Source of the DNA: Nitrospira sp.
GTDB taxonomy: Bacteria; Nitrospirota; Nitrospiria; Nitrospirales; Nitrospiraceae
Length of the DNA: 64,000 nt
Direction: 5' to 3'
Assembly: GCA_018242765.1 (NCBI GenBank)
Contig: JAFEBH010000002.1
Coordinates: 619,005 to 683,004 of the forward strand
In this document: positions 8,720 through 16,044 of the stretch, piece after piece
Layout: every line of letters starts with the position of its first letter
How positions within the stretch are numbered: position 1 is the first letter of the stretch
Position numbers and translations under genes: made by a program
Notes under the pieces: model-generated
Database searches by the model: none
What the model was told of the DNA's origin: nothing
What the model saw: the letters and a program-made list of their open reading frames with translations, nothing else

Positions 8720-9682
8720 ATGCGAATTTACATCGTGGCACTACAGAACACCTTCGATACTGGCTTATCTACTCTTCTTGATACCTTCAGCGTGGCAAAT
8801 GAACTCGCAGCATCTTCGAAAGCATTGACGACGCGCTTCGATGTCACCATCGTGGGTGTCCGATCCCGAGTGACCACGAGTCACGGCCTGTCGATCCCGG
8901 CAAGACGAGCAACGGGACTGGCTCATCCCGATATCGCCCTGGTGCCGGCCGTGGGGGCGAAGATGCCCGATACGTTGTCCCGCCTTCTTGACCAACGAGA
9001 GATCGTGGACGCACAAAGCCTCCTGCGGCACTGGTTCCAGCGGGGCACCATGCTTGGGGCTGCCTGCACGGGCACGTTTATCCTTGCAGAGGCCTCCCTA
9101 CTCAACGGCCATCATGCGACGACTTCCTGGTGGCTGGCTCCTTTCTTTCGTGAACGGTATCCCCAGGTAGTACTGGACGAGTCGCGTATGATTGTCCACT
9201 CGTCACCCTTCATCACTGCCGGAGCCGCGCTGGCGCATCTCGATCTAGCATTGTGGCTCGTGCGCCACCGTAGTCCCGCATTGGCGGCCCTGACTGCCCG
9301 TTACCTTGTAATTGACTCGAGACCAATGCAGGCGACCTTCGCCATTCCTGACCACCTGGCTCACGCAGATCCATTTGTGGAGCGGTTCGAACGATGGGCC
9401 CGCCGTCGTTTGGGTGACGGCTTCTCGCTCCATGATGCCGCCCGTGCCGTGAGGACAAGTCCACGAACATTGACGCGTCGGCTGCACGCCGTGATCGGGA
9501 AATCTCCGCTTGCCTATTTCCAGGATCTTCGTGTCGAGCGCGCCGTCCATCTGCTACAGACCAGCAACCATAGTGTGGACCAGATTGCCGACCGGGTAGG
9601 CTATGCAAGCGGGGCCACGTTGCGAACCCTCATCCAACGGAAAATTGGACGCGGCGTACGTGAGCTGAGAGCACGGGCCTAG
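8720..9682 (+). CDS. GlxA-type transcriptional regulator (DJ-1/PfpI + AraC HTH)
   Basis: A 320-residue regulator. Residues ~1-190 form a DJ-1/PfpI-like glutamine-amidotransferase fold with the nucleophile-elbow-like GAACTGTFILAEA. Residues ~215-320 are an AraC/XylS DNA-binding domain with two HTH units (LHDAARAVRTSPRTLTRRLH; DQIADRVGYASGATLRTL). The N-terminal domain usually senses a small molecule and rarely has catalytic activity in this family. It is transcribed divergently from the quinol-monooxygenase-like/chlorite dismutase pair, so it most likely controls them and itself. The inducer is unknown; an oxidised chlorine species or a reactive electrophile is a guess. Confidence 0.9.
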   Translation: MRIYIVALQNTFDTGLSTLLDTFSVANELAASSKALTTRFDVTIVGVRSRVTTSHGLSIPARRATGLAHPDIALVPAVGAKMPDTLSRLLDQREIVDAQSLLRHWFQRGTMLGAACTGTFILAEASLLNGHHATTSWWLAPFFRERYPQVVLDESRMIVHSSPFITAGAALAHLDLALWLVRHRSPALAALTARYLVIDSRPMQATFAIPDHLAHADPFVERFERWARRRLGDGFSLHDAARAVRTSPRTLTRRLHAVIGKSPLAYFQDLRVERAVHLLQTSNHSVDQIADRVGYASGATLRTLIQRKIGRGVRELRARA

Positions 9683-9695
9683 TAGTTGTGCAAGA

Positions 9696-9725
9696 TTGGA
9701 GGTTGTTTCATAACTTACCACTTAT
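9696..9725 (+). repeat. Degenerate 30-bp direct repeat, copy 1
   Basis: This stretch matches 24 of 30 positions of 9997-10026 in the same orientation (shared TTGGA-GTTGTT and TTACCACTTA blocks). The two copies lie beyond either end of the small exported-protein gene and beside the relaxase gene. They may come from a duplicated boundary or form relaxosome or origin-of-transfer sites. Function unknown. Confidence 0.45.
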
Positions 9726-9917
9726 GAAGCAAGGTACTTGCAGAGAATAATGGAGAGACAATCCACTTTTCCGAGGCAGCGACTCATCTGCATTGCCACT
9801 CACGGATAGGGTTGCTCGGCGAGCTGGTTGATCTTCGGCTTGCGCGAAAACCAGAACCGGCACGAGTACTAGAATGCATCCAACGACAATTCCCAAAAAT
9901 ACTTTGAGTCGGCCCAT
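9708..9917 (-). CDS. Small exported or membrane-anchored peptide
   Basis: A 69-residue frame that opens with a good signal or anchor sequence (MGRLKVFLGIVVGCILVLVPVLVFAQA, possible cleavage after AQA) followed by ~40 polar residues without a known motif. Its end lies inside the first copy of the degenerate 30-bp repeat. Coding is plausible because of the signal peptide, but the short length and the lack of a family make it uncertain. Confidence 0.4.
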   Translation of the reverse strand: MGRLKVFLGIVVGCILVLVPVLVFAQAEDQPARRATLSVSGNADESLPRKSGLSLHYSLQVPCFISGKL

Positions 9918-9996
9918 TGGTCCTCAGATTAACTGAATATCCAACCGTCTTTATACATCAGCAGTAGAAGAGAGGAGCAGAATAGTTTATACGAGC

Positions 9997-10026
9997 TTGG
10001 AAGTTGTTACAGAGGTTACCACTTAC
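9997..10026 (+). repeat. Degenerate 30-bp direct repeat, copy 2
   Basis: Second copy of the repeat described at 9696-9725, with 24 of 30 identical positions. It ends 14 bp before the relaxase stop codon. Confidence 0.45.
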
Positions 10027-10039
10027 ATAGAAAACGACC

Positions 10040-11023
10040 TTATCGGTCACGATCGTTTCCTCGGTTCCGCTCCATGTCCGGAGTACGGCCTCGTCCCCCG
10101 AGATAGCGCACCAGATCCACAGCGAGCTGCCGGTCTGCTCCTTGATCAGATCGTGCGAGCGTCTTCAGAACCTGCTCGTAGTGGTGCATGACCTCCCGCT
10201 GCTTCCTCGGCATGTGGGTGACTCGTCGCTGACGATCGAGCACCTTCGCCTCGGTCGTGCGATCACGTAGATGCTGAACCTTCCACCGTTCCTGTGTCGT
10301 ACGGTGAATTCGGCTTGTCGTCGTGGCCTCAATGCCATGCTCCCGTAACGCCTCCGCAAATCCCTCCCGCCAGCGCTGCAGATCGGCCTTCCTGGCATTC
10401 AAACGAACTCCATCAAGACCTGCGGCTTTCACCGTCAAATGCACATGTGGATGTGGAGAGGGATGGGGATCCGGATCGGTCTCGAAGGTATGAAGCACCA
10501 TTGCGTACTGAAACCCGGAGAACTCCCGTGTGGCGAAGTCACGGGCCGCCCGCTGCACTGATAATGGATCGGTCCTGGTCGGCATGGAGAGGACGAGGTG
10601 AAAGGCGTCGCGCATCGTCGAGTCTGCCGCGATGGGCATCCCGCCATCGCGCCATTCAGCTTTCAGATCGGCCACGGCCTCCTTCCCGACAATCACTTGG
10701 CCGCCTTGATCCTCGATCTCAAGCTGGCCATCACGCGAAATGTAGGTGAGGTTGTTCGAGATGCCCTTCATCCCCTTCGGTGCCCTAACGAGTTTCACCA
10801 CGACTTGTGGCGAACGGCGAACCATGGCCTGAAGTTTCTGCCGCACATAGGTCGCACGAGCCTGTGCCGTGCTGAGCCGTCCGCCGGTACTCACGAACTT
10901 AGCGAAACTCAGACGAACATTCCTGCTGCGACGCGGTCGCGGGAGGGTCTCCGTTGAGACATTGAAGAGCCGACTCCCCCACTCATCCAACTTCTGGTCA
11001 ATTTGGCTGCCTGTTGAACTCAT
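10040..11023 (-). CDS. Relaxase/mobilization nuclease (MobA/VirD2-like)
   Basis: A 327-residue relaxase-like protein that would nick the element's origin of transfer. The metal-binding histidine triad appears as PHPHVHL (HxHxH) near residues 190-200, and an upstream segment with LTYISRDGQLEIED is typical of the family (usually YISRxGxLE). The C-terminal part is basic, as in DNA-binding relaxases. It is shorter than full plasmid relaxases and has no helicase domain. Its start overlaps the stop of the MobC-like gene by 4 bp (ATGA), so the two are translationally coupled. Together they form a mobilization module with no secretion genes nearby. Confidence 0.85.
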   Translation of the reverse strand: MSSTGSQIDQKLDEWGSRLFNVSTETLPRPRRSRNVRLSFAKFVSTGGRLSTAQARATYVRQKLQAMVRRSPQVVVKLVRAPKGMKGISNNLTYISRDGQLEIEDQGGQVIVGKEAVADLKAEWRDGGMPIAADSTMRDAFHLVLSMPTRTDPLSVQRAARDFATREFSGFQYAMVLHTFETDPDPHPSPHPHVHLTVKAAGLDGVRLNARKADLQRWREGFAEALREHGIEATTTSRIHRTTQERWKVQHLRDRTTEAKVLDRQRRVTHMPRKQREVMHHYEQVLKTLARSDQGADRQLAVDLVRYLGGRGRTPDMERNRGNDRDR

Positions 11024-11583
11024 TGGAGATGCCAGCGGTCCACGGACCCGCGTAAGACATCGGACACCTTCTTTGTATGGGCCTGGATCACGCGAGAGAG
11101 TTCGGTGATGACTTCAACCCGAAAGGCGGCTCGGTTCTGAGGCGCGGTATTCAAGACTTTGGTAATCTGGTTCAGGTTCCTCCCCAAGGCGAGGAGTTGT
11201 TGATTCGACCGGGCCAAGGTCTCCAATTCCGGCTGTCCGACCTGTGGCTGCCCGGTCAACTTGGTGCGGACCATCGCCACCAGCCATTTCGTCGGCACAT
11301 AGCCTTCTTGACCGGCCATCTTCTTCAGGGCGGCGAGCTCTGAGGCTGTCAGGTTCAGTTCGATGCGAGCGATCGCCCGTTCTCGCTTCGGGGTGACACG
11401 ACTCCGAGGCGTAGGGGCCGGGGTGGCTCTCCGATCCATGGTCTGCCGAATGGCGTTCCGCAACGCATGGCTCGGTGTGAGTCCGTGGGCCTGACACCAG
11501 GCCTGCCAGGGCACCTTCAGTTCCCCCAAATCCACAGTCACCGTGGTCGTCCGTTTCGCCCGCTCCCCCATCAACTCACCCAT
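11020..11583 (-). CDS. MobC-like relaxosome accessory protein
   Basis: A 187-residue basic protein. Residues ~80-185 match the MobC/bacterial mobilization family: ELNLTASELAALKKMAGQEGYVPTKWLV, then LARSNQQLLALGRNLNQITKVLNT, the classic amphipathic segment of plasmid mobilization proteins, which bind the transfer origin as a ribbon-helix-helix-type dimer. The N-terminus is rich in Arg and Thr. It is directly upstream of, and overlaps by 4 bp, the relaxase gene. The upstream non-coding stretch is the most likely home of the transfer origin. Confidence 0.82.
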   Translation of the reverse strand: MGELMGERAKRTTTVTVDLGELKVPWQAWCQAHGLTPSHALRNAIRQTMDRRATPAPTPRSRVTPKRERAIARIELNLTASELAALKKMAGQEGYVPTKWLVAMVRTKLTGQPQVGQPELETLARSNQQLLALGRNLNQITKVLNTAPQNRAAFRVEVITELSRVIQAHTKKVSDVLRGSVDRWHLQ

Positions 11584-11944
11584 ACCAGCCTAAATTTGGC
11601 CACCCCGCGCCCCTCACCAAACCGGTGTCGAAGTCTGGCTATCGGAGGGTCACAGAACAGTCGCACAAGGATACGATAAACCCATAATGTAAGACAACTA
11701 CGGGCAACAGCCATATCCTGCAAACTCTAAAGAAAGGGATAAGAAGAGAGAAAAGAAGAAAGAGATCTAGGCCGCCCAACCTCTTGAAATAGGGATACAA
11801 GGTTCAAACAAAGGAGGGTTGAGAAGTGCATGCTATTGCTAGGGGTTTCCCTGCTATTTGCTGCAATATTGGCCGGTTCCTACTCATAAGCGCTGAGGAA
11901 ACGCTGGGTGCTTGTATGTCCCCTTGCGAGCCTGTCTACGAAGG
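11584..11944. other. Non-coding stretch upstream of mobC (candidate oriT location)
   Basis: About 360 bp without a convincing gene, purine-rich in the middle (around 11730-11770), between the mobC start and the ISNCY-type insertion. Transfer origins normally lie just upstream of mobilization genes, so the origin is expected here. I cannot pinpoint a nick site or a clear inverted repeat by eye. Confidence 0.35.
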
Positions 11945-11961
11945 CGAGGTTGGCTCTAATC
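11945..11961 (+). repeat. 17-bp target-site duplication of ISNCY-type IS (left)
   Basis: CGAGGTTGGCTCTAATC lies immediately outside the left inverted repeat and recurs at 13372-13388 immediately outside the right one. It is an unusually long target duplication, known for part of the IS1202-related ISNCY group. Confidence 0.88.
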
Positions 11962-13371
11962 TGTAGATAGCAAGTTAAGTTGTCCGGTTTTTGTAGCACG
12001 TGATCTGTCCGGTTTCCCTTTCCAAGACGTTCAGCGTTGCGCCGCAACTCGTCCGTGCCTAGTTGCCAGAGGATCGACGATCGGGCGGTCGCGTGACCGA
12101 ACGGTCGAGTTCTTCTGATGCACGGACGCAGCTTCGGGTTCGAGCAGTTGGCCCGCCGTGTCGTAGCGCGCCAAGCATCGTGGGCCATGAAACACCGCCA
12201 AGGTGCCATCCGGATACTCGTGGACCCGCACGGTGACCTTCACGTAATGGAAGCGGTGTCGATCTGGCGGAATCTGCAGGCTCCGGCCCTGATAGCGCAC
12301 CGTGTTGTCATTGGCGACGATGCGCTCTTCTTGCACACAGAGCAGATCGGTCAGGTTCGAGCCAATCCAGGGAACGAAGGCGGTACCGGCTTCCGTCGCC
12401 GCGACCGCAAAGCGCCGGTTGTAGGCCGGGAGAAACTGCTCGACGAGATACTGATTCGCGGTCGCCATGGTCGTGATCCCAGCCAACGCCAACTCTTTGG
12501 GCAGGCGATCTTGCAGGGTGCGGAAGACGCGCTCCGATCGACCCCGTGCTTCCGGGGAATACGCGGGGATCAGCGTGATCCCCAACTGCCGCAACGCCCG
12601 ATGCACCTGCGTCAGCCGGTGCTTGTCGACCTTGTCCCCGGCCTTTTCGGTGTGCCAGTAGTGGGAGCCGCGATCCGTATACAGCGAACTGAACAGCCCC
12701 TGTGCTTCAATGACCGCTTGCAGCCCCTGGAAGCTGCTCATCGTGCCTTCTTCGTCGACGAAGAAGGCCGAATACAACTCGCTGGTGGCATCATCCATTG
12801 TCACAATGAGATCCCACTGACAGCTGGGCACCCACTCGTGTCGGGAGCCATCTTGATGGAGCATCATCCCCGGCAACGGTTTCCGCAGCCGCTTCTTGCG
12901 ATGGGCTCCGCGCCGGGGTGCCCGAGCTACAGGCCCTGCTGCTTGCAGCCGATTCTTCGTCCACGTATACGAGCGCGTCCCGCCATGCTCCGCCTGCCAG
13001 CGCTCGTGGAAATGCTTGACGGTCCAGCCCGTGTACCGGGTCTCATACAGCGTCACCATCGCTAGGGTTTCGTCCACCGGGACCGCCCGAGCCGAGGCCT
13101 GGCCCAGCCGTCGATCCTCCAATCCCGCCGTGCCCTCGGTTTCGTAGCGGGTACTCCATCGACGAAAGGTCAGCTCCGTCACCCCCAAGATCTCCGCCGC
13201 CTCGGCCATGGTCAGTTCCCGCCGCTGTCGGCGCGCATACAACTCCTCAAATCGCATCCGTCGCACCTCCTGGAGCACGTTCGCCCGTGTCATCGTGGCC
13301 CTCCTTCGGGACCACCCTAGACCGGACAAATCATGTGCTACAAAAACCGGACAGATGATGTGCTAGCTACA
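11962..13371 (-). mobile_element. ISNCY-family insertion sequence (1410 bp)
   Basis: Both ends begin TGTAG-N-TAGCA as inverted repeats and continue, after a diverged spacer of 7-8 bp, with a long nearly identical block (TGTCCGGTTTTTGTAGCAC). A 17-bp direct target duplication flanks the element. One transposase gene fills it. Fresh-looking ends and an intact transposase suggest recent insertion into the mobilizable element, between the mobilization genes and the MNT/HEPN pair. Confidence 0.88.
12031..13329 (-). CDS. ISNCY-family transposase (DDE, rve core)
   Basis: Up to 432 residues. The N-terminal HTH (LTMAEAAEILGVTELTFRRWSTRYETEG) is followed by a DDE integrase core: HQDGSRHEWV (first Asp), SLYTDRGSHYW (second Asp) and AYSPEARGRSERVFRTLQDRLPKELA (Glu region). 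This signature belongs to the ISNCY group that includes ISDol1/IS1202 relatives. A start at the internal MTRANVLQEV, about 12 codons in, is also plausible. The C-terminal ~90 residues form the usual beta-rich tail. No frameshift or stop is seen, so the enzyme may be active. Confidence 0.9.
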   Translation of the reverse strand: MSGLGWSRRRATMTRANVLQEVRRMRFEELYARRQRRELTMAEAAEILGVTELTFRRWSTRYETEGTAGLEDRRLGQASARAVPVDETLAMVTLYETRYTGWTVKHFHERWQAEHGGTRSYTWTKNRLQAAGPVARAPRRGAHRKKRLRKPLPGMMLHQDGSRHEWVPSCQWDLIVTMDDATSELYSAFFVDEEGTMSSFQGLQAVIEAQGLFSSLYTDRGSHYWHTEKAGDKVDKHRLTQVHRALRQLGITLIPAYSPEARGRSERVFRTLQDRLPKELALAGITTMATANQYLVEQFLPAYNRRFAVAATEAGTAFVPWIGSNLTDLLCVQEERIVANDNTVRYQGRSLQIPPDRHRFHYVKVTVRVHEYPDGTLAVFHGPRCLARYDTAGQLLEPEAASVHQKNSTVRSRDRPIVDPLATRHGRVAAQR

Positions 13372-13388
13372 CGAGGTTGGCTCTAATC
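13372..13388 (+). repeat. 17-bp target-site duplication of ISNCY-type IS (right)
   Basis: Right copy of CGAGGTTGGCTCTAATC. Removing the IS and one copy restores a continuous sequence that leads straight into a TTGACA box (13389-13394, 17 bp, TACGCT) in front of the MNT gene, so the IS landed just upstream of that promoter. Confidence 0.85.
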
Positions 13389-13430
13389 TTGACAGGATCG
13401 AGCGAACGCTCTACGCTCGAAGCCACAGGT

Positions 13431-13769
13431 ATGAAGGCAGCCATGAGACCCATTCTGGAACAACCAATCCTCCAAGAATTCAAGCGGAGAGTCCAACAAC
13501 GATTCCCCGGCGAGCTAATCCGCGTGGTCCTGTTCGGCTCGAAGGCACGCGGAGACGCGTCCGTCGAATCGGATATTGACATCCTGGCAGTGGTCCGCTC
13601 TGAAGATTGGAAACTTGGCGATGAAGTCAGGGACATTGGGTACGAGTTAGAGATTGCCCATAGCGTGGTCCTCTCCATTCAAGTGATGGGTCAGCGCCAG
13701 TATCAGGACCTCAAGGCGCGCGGCTCATCGTTTCTGGCACAGGTGGAGCAAGAAGGCGTGGCGGTATGA
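13431..13769 (+). CDS. MNT-type nucleotidyltransferase (antitoxin of MNT/HEPN pair)
   Basis: A 112-residue minimal nucleotidyltransferase. The motif GS-x10-DxD is intact: G36-S37, then D48 and D50 in ESDIDIL. In MNT/HEPN systems this protein AMPylates or otherwise neutralises the HEPN toxin. I chose the ATG at 13431; the ATG at 13443, with AGG 5 nt upstream, is an equal alternative. The next gene overlaps its stop by 4 bp, the standard coupled layout. A candidate promoter (TTGACA, 17 bp, TACGCT) begins at 13389. The pair lies between two insertion sequences. Confidence 0.88.
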   Translation: MKAAMRPILEQPILQEFKRRVQQRFPGELIRVVLFGSKARGDASVESDIDILAVVRSEDWKLGDEVRDIGYELEIAHSVVLSIQVMGQRQYQDLKARGSSFLAQVEQEGVAV

Positions 13770-14173
13770 CGGAACCCTCCCGCGCTGAGGAGGTGCAAGC
13801 CGAACTCCTTCGTGCCGAGAAATCCCTGGACGCGGCCCGTTCACTGCTGAAAGAGAATTTCCTGGAAGATGCCCTCTCTCGATCCTACTACTCGATTCTC
13901 CACGCCGCCCGTGCCGCGCTGCTTGCTGAAGGAGTCAGCGTTTCCTCGCACCGCGCCGTCCGACGGTTATTCGGCAGCCACCTGATCAAGCCTGGAAAAC
14001 TTACGGTCCGGCTGGCGAAGATCCTTGCCGAAGAACAAGACGACCGTTTTCTCGCCGACTACGACGCCTGGTTCCACGCAGAACATGACCGGGCTGAGAA
14101 GCGCGTGAGCGAAGCCGCAGAATTTCTTGCCGCCATCGACCTCTTCCTGAGAAGCCAAGGCAAGCGTCAGTAA
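13766..14173 (+). CDS. HEPN-domain protein (putative toxin of MNT/HEPN pair)
   Basis: A 135-residue all-alpha protein of the HEPN/UPF0332 type. The helix RSYYSILHAARAALL carries R39-x6-H46, which fits the HEPN RNase pattern Rx4-6H, and SSHRAVRRLFGSHLIKPG is the usual second conserved block. HEPN proteins of this layout cut RNA unless blocked by the partner nucleotidyltransferase. It overlaps the MNT gene by 4 bp. It may stabilise the mobile element or act in phage defence. The RX4HXY form of the best-studied HepT toxins is absent. Confidence 0.85.
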   Translation: MTEPSRAEEVQAELLRAEKSLDAARSLLKENFLEDALSRSYYSILHAARAALLAEGVSVSSHRAVRRLFGSHLIKPGKLTVRLAKILAEEQDDRFLADYDAWFHAEHDRAEKRVSEAAEFLAAIDLFLRSQGKRQ

Positions 14174-14381
14174 GAGCGCAAGCCTTTTGCTGTACGGTGT
14201 GGGAGCAGCCTCACAGATTGGACTCACATACCGATCTCTTCTCAACATCGTGTTGCGCCCCTCACCGACGCTGGGGGCGCAACAGAATCGCCCAGCCTGT
14301 GGCCACGCACAGCTGCAAGCGTGACGCCTTCCGAGGTGGCGCGGTTGCCACGGGCGTGCCACACCCCCTGAAGGGCGACGG

Positions 14382-15347
14382 CTAGTTGTTTAGTCCCACG
14401 GTGTGCTGGAACGGGTTGACAGTAAATCGTTCTGGCTCTTGTGTCCAGATTTTCCCAATGTATTCGTAGGGCGTGAGGCCCTTCAGGGTCTTGAGCCGTC
14501 TGGCGAAGTTGTAGGCCATCAGGAAGCTGTGCAGGTGCGTTTTGAGTTGGGCATGCGCGGTGTAGTAGTACCGGTTGACGGTTGCTTCCTTCAACGTGCG
14601 GTTCATGCGTTCCACCTGGCCATTGGTCCAGGGATGCTTCGGCTTGGTCAGCCGGTGGTCGATGCCATACCGGTCACAGCCTTTGTCAAACATGTGGCGC
14701 ACATAGTGCGCCGTCGGACCATTCCGGTAGCGCGGCGGATGGCAGAACTGGCTACCGTTATCGGTCAGGATGGTGTGGATCTTGTAGGGAACTGCCGTTA
14801 TGAGCTTGTTCAGGAAGGCTGTTGCGATGTTTCGATCCGCTGTCACATGCAACTCCGCGTAGGCGAACTTGCTCGTGCGATCGATGGCCACAAAGAGATA
14901 CAGCTTGCCTTCTTCCGTCCGCACTTCTGCAATGTCGACATGGAAGTAGCCGATCGGATACGTCTTAAACATCTTCTTCGCCGGTTGAGCGCCTTCCCGA
15001 TCCGGCAACCGGCTGATCCCATGACGTTGATAACAGCGATGCAGGGCTGAACGGGACAGATGTGGGAGCGTCGCCTGCAAGGCATACAGGCAATCGTCCA
15101 GCGGCAGCAGTGTATATCGGCGGAAGGCCACGCACGCCGCTTCTTCTTCCTTGGTCAGAACCGTCGAGGTGCGTTCCTTCGGCCCCATTGGCGCATCGGT
15201 GACATGGGTGCGCTTCTTCCACTTGGCCACCGTCTTGGGGTTGATCCCATAGCGAGCCGCGAGCTGAATCAGGCTCGCTTGACTCTGTTGGATCGCTCGA
15301 CGGGTTGCCTCCGTCGTGCGGGCGCTTCCATGTAGTAGTTGTCCCAT
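14382..15347 (-). CDS. IS481-type transposase (DDE, rve core)
   Basis: About 321 residues from the ATG at 15347 (MGQLLHGSA); an upstream ATG at 15389 would lie inside the terminal repeat. An N-terminal HTH (LIQLAARYGINPKTVAKWKKR) precedes the DDE core: YFHVDIAEVR (first Asp), TILTDNGSQF (second Asp) and NGQVERMNRTLKE (Glu). The last codons are encoded by the left terminal repeat and the stop TAG (14384-14382) by the target duplication GCTAGT, so the stop was supplied by the insertion site. The reading frame is intact. Confidence 0.92.
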   Translation of the reverse strand: MGQLLHGSARTTEATRRAIQQSQASLIQLAARYGINPKTVAKWKKRTHVTDAPMGPKERTSTVLTKEEEAACVAFRRYTLLPLDDCLYALQATLPHLSRSALHRCYQRHGISRLPDREGAQPAKKMFKTYPIGYFHVDIAEVRTEEGKLYLFVAIDRTSKFAYAELHVTADRNIATAFLNKLITAVPYKIHTILTDNGSQFCHPPRYRNGPTAHYVRHMFDKGCDRYGIDHRLTKPKHPWTNGQVERMNRTLKEATVNRYYYTAHAQLKTHLHSFLMAYNFARRLKTLKGLTPYEYIGKIWTQEPERFTVNPFQHTVGLNN

Positions 15348-15403
15348 AACTCGTCCCTCCGTAGCTGGCTGTAGATTACCCCAGCACACCGTGGGACTAA
15401 ACA
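14387..15403 (-). mobile_element. IS481-type insertion sequence (1017 bp)
   Basis: The ends are 23-bp inverted repeats that start TGTTTAGTCCCACGG (14387-14409 and 15381-15403). A 6-bp target duplication GCTAGT flanks it (14381-14386 and 15404-15409). A single transposase gene fills the element and its stop codon lies in the left target duplication, not in the IS. Inserted in element DNA between the MNT/HEPN pair and the integration genes. Confidence 0.9.
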
Positions 15404-15720
15404 GCTAGTGTCCCCGCACGGTCGAGTCGTACTGCACGACACGACGGTGCGCGATTCCACCTGGCACGGCGTCTCCGGACGCGGTGCCTCAGCAGAGACT
15501 CCTCCGATACTCCGCCTTGCTACGGATCCAGGTGAGTGCCCCCTCAGGATTCTGGCGTATCCGACCCACGGCCACCCCTACCTTTTCGGTATGGTCATAA
15601 ATTCTGAACCCTTTCATAAGTTCGTCTCGGAGGCTCACGCTGTTGGCAAAAATATAGGACTCAACACATCGGACTGAGCACGAACATGGAGATCAACAAG
15701 TACTGAAGTCTTGGTGTTCT
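15404..15720. other. Short stretch without a clear gene inside the element
   Basis: About 317 bp between the IS481-type element and the excisionase-like gene. It begins with the right target duplication GCTAGT. One open frame (15408-15677, plus) has no recognisable family and I do not call it. It probably holds the promoter of the excisionase/integrase genes. Confidence 0.4.
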
Positions 15721-16044
15721 ATGCTTCTGACTATCAAAGACATCGCCGCACGGCTGAAGGTGAAGGACAAGACCCTTTACGCCTGGGCCGCTCAAGGGAG
15801 AATTCCCACCCTCAAGATCAATGGAGTCATCCGATTCGAGCCGGAGGCCATTGACCGATGGCTTCAGGATTGTCAGATGCTCACCGAACGATCCTCTCTC
15901 TCCGCCAAGCGCAGGCGCTTACAGTCGGCCAGAGACGTAGATCACCTCATTGAGCGAGCCAGGCGTGCGGTTTATACTCACCGCGGGGAAACCAGACCAA
16001 TAGCGAGCCCATTCAGAGAGGAGGAAGCGAATGGGTCTCTGTAA
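15721..16044 (+). CDS. Excisionase-like HTH DNA-binding protein
   Basis: A 107-residue protein with an N-terminal winged HTH of the excisionase/MerR kind: LTIKDIAARLKVKDKTLYAWAAQGRIP, then IRFEPEAIDRWL. This pattern is shared by recombination directionality factors. The C-terminal half is basic and linker-like. It ends 14 bp inside the start of the integrase gene, so the two are cotranscribed. Likely role: directing excision of the element, or regulating the integrase. No clear ribosome binding site is seen ahead of the ATG. Confidence 0.8.
   Translation: MLLTIKDIAARLKVKDKTLYAWAAQGRIPTLKINGVIRFEPEAIDRWLQDCQMLTERSSLSAKRRRLQSARDVDHLIERARRAVYTHRGETRPIASPFREEEANGSL

Noticed and set aside
12118..13065. 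Long plus-strand open frame opposite the ISNCY transposase
   Set aside because: It has no domain pattern and lies entirely within the transposase gene on the other strand, whose DDE motifs are clear.
14197..14385. Small plus-strand protein before the IS481-type element
   Set aside because: Runs into the IS boundary and has no motif or ribosome binding site.
15408..15677. 89-residue frame after the IS481-type element
   Set aside because: It begins in the IS target duplication and matches no family; probably chance.
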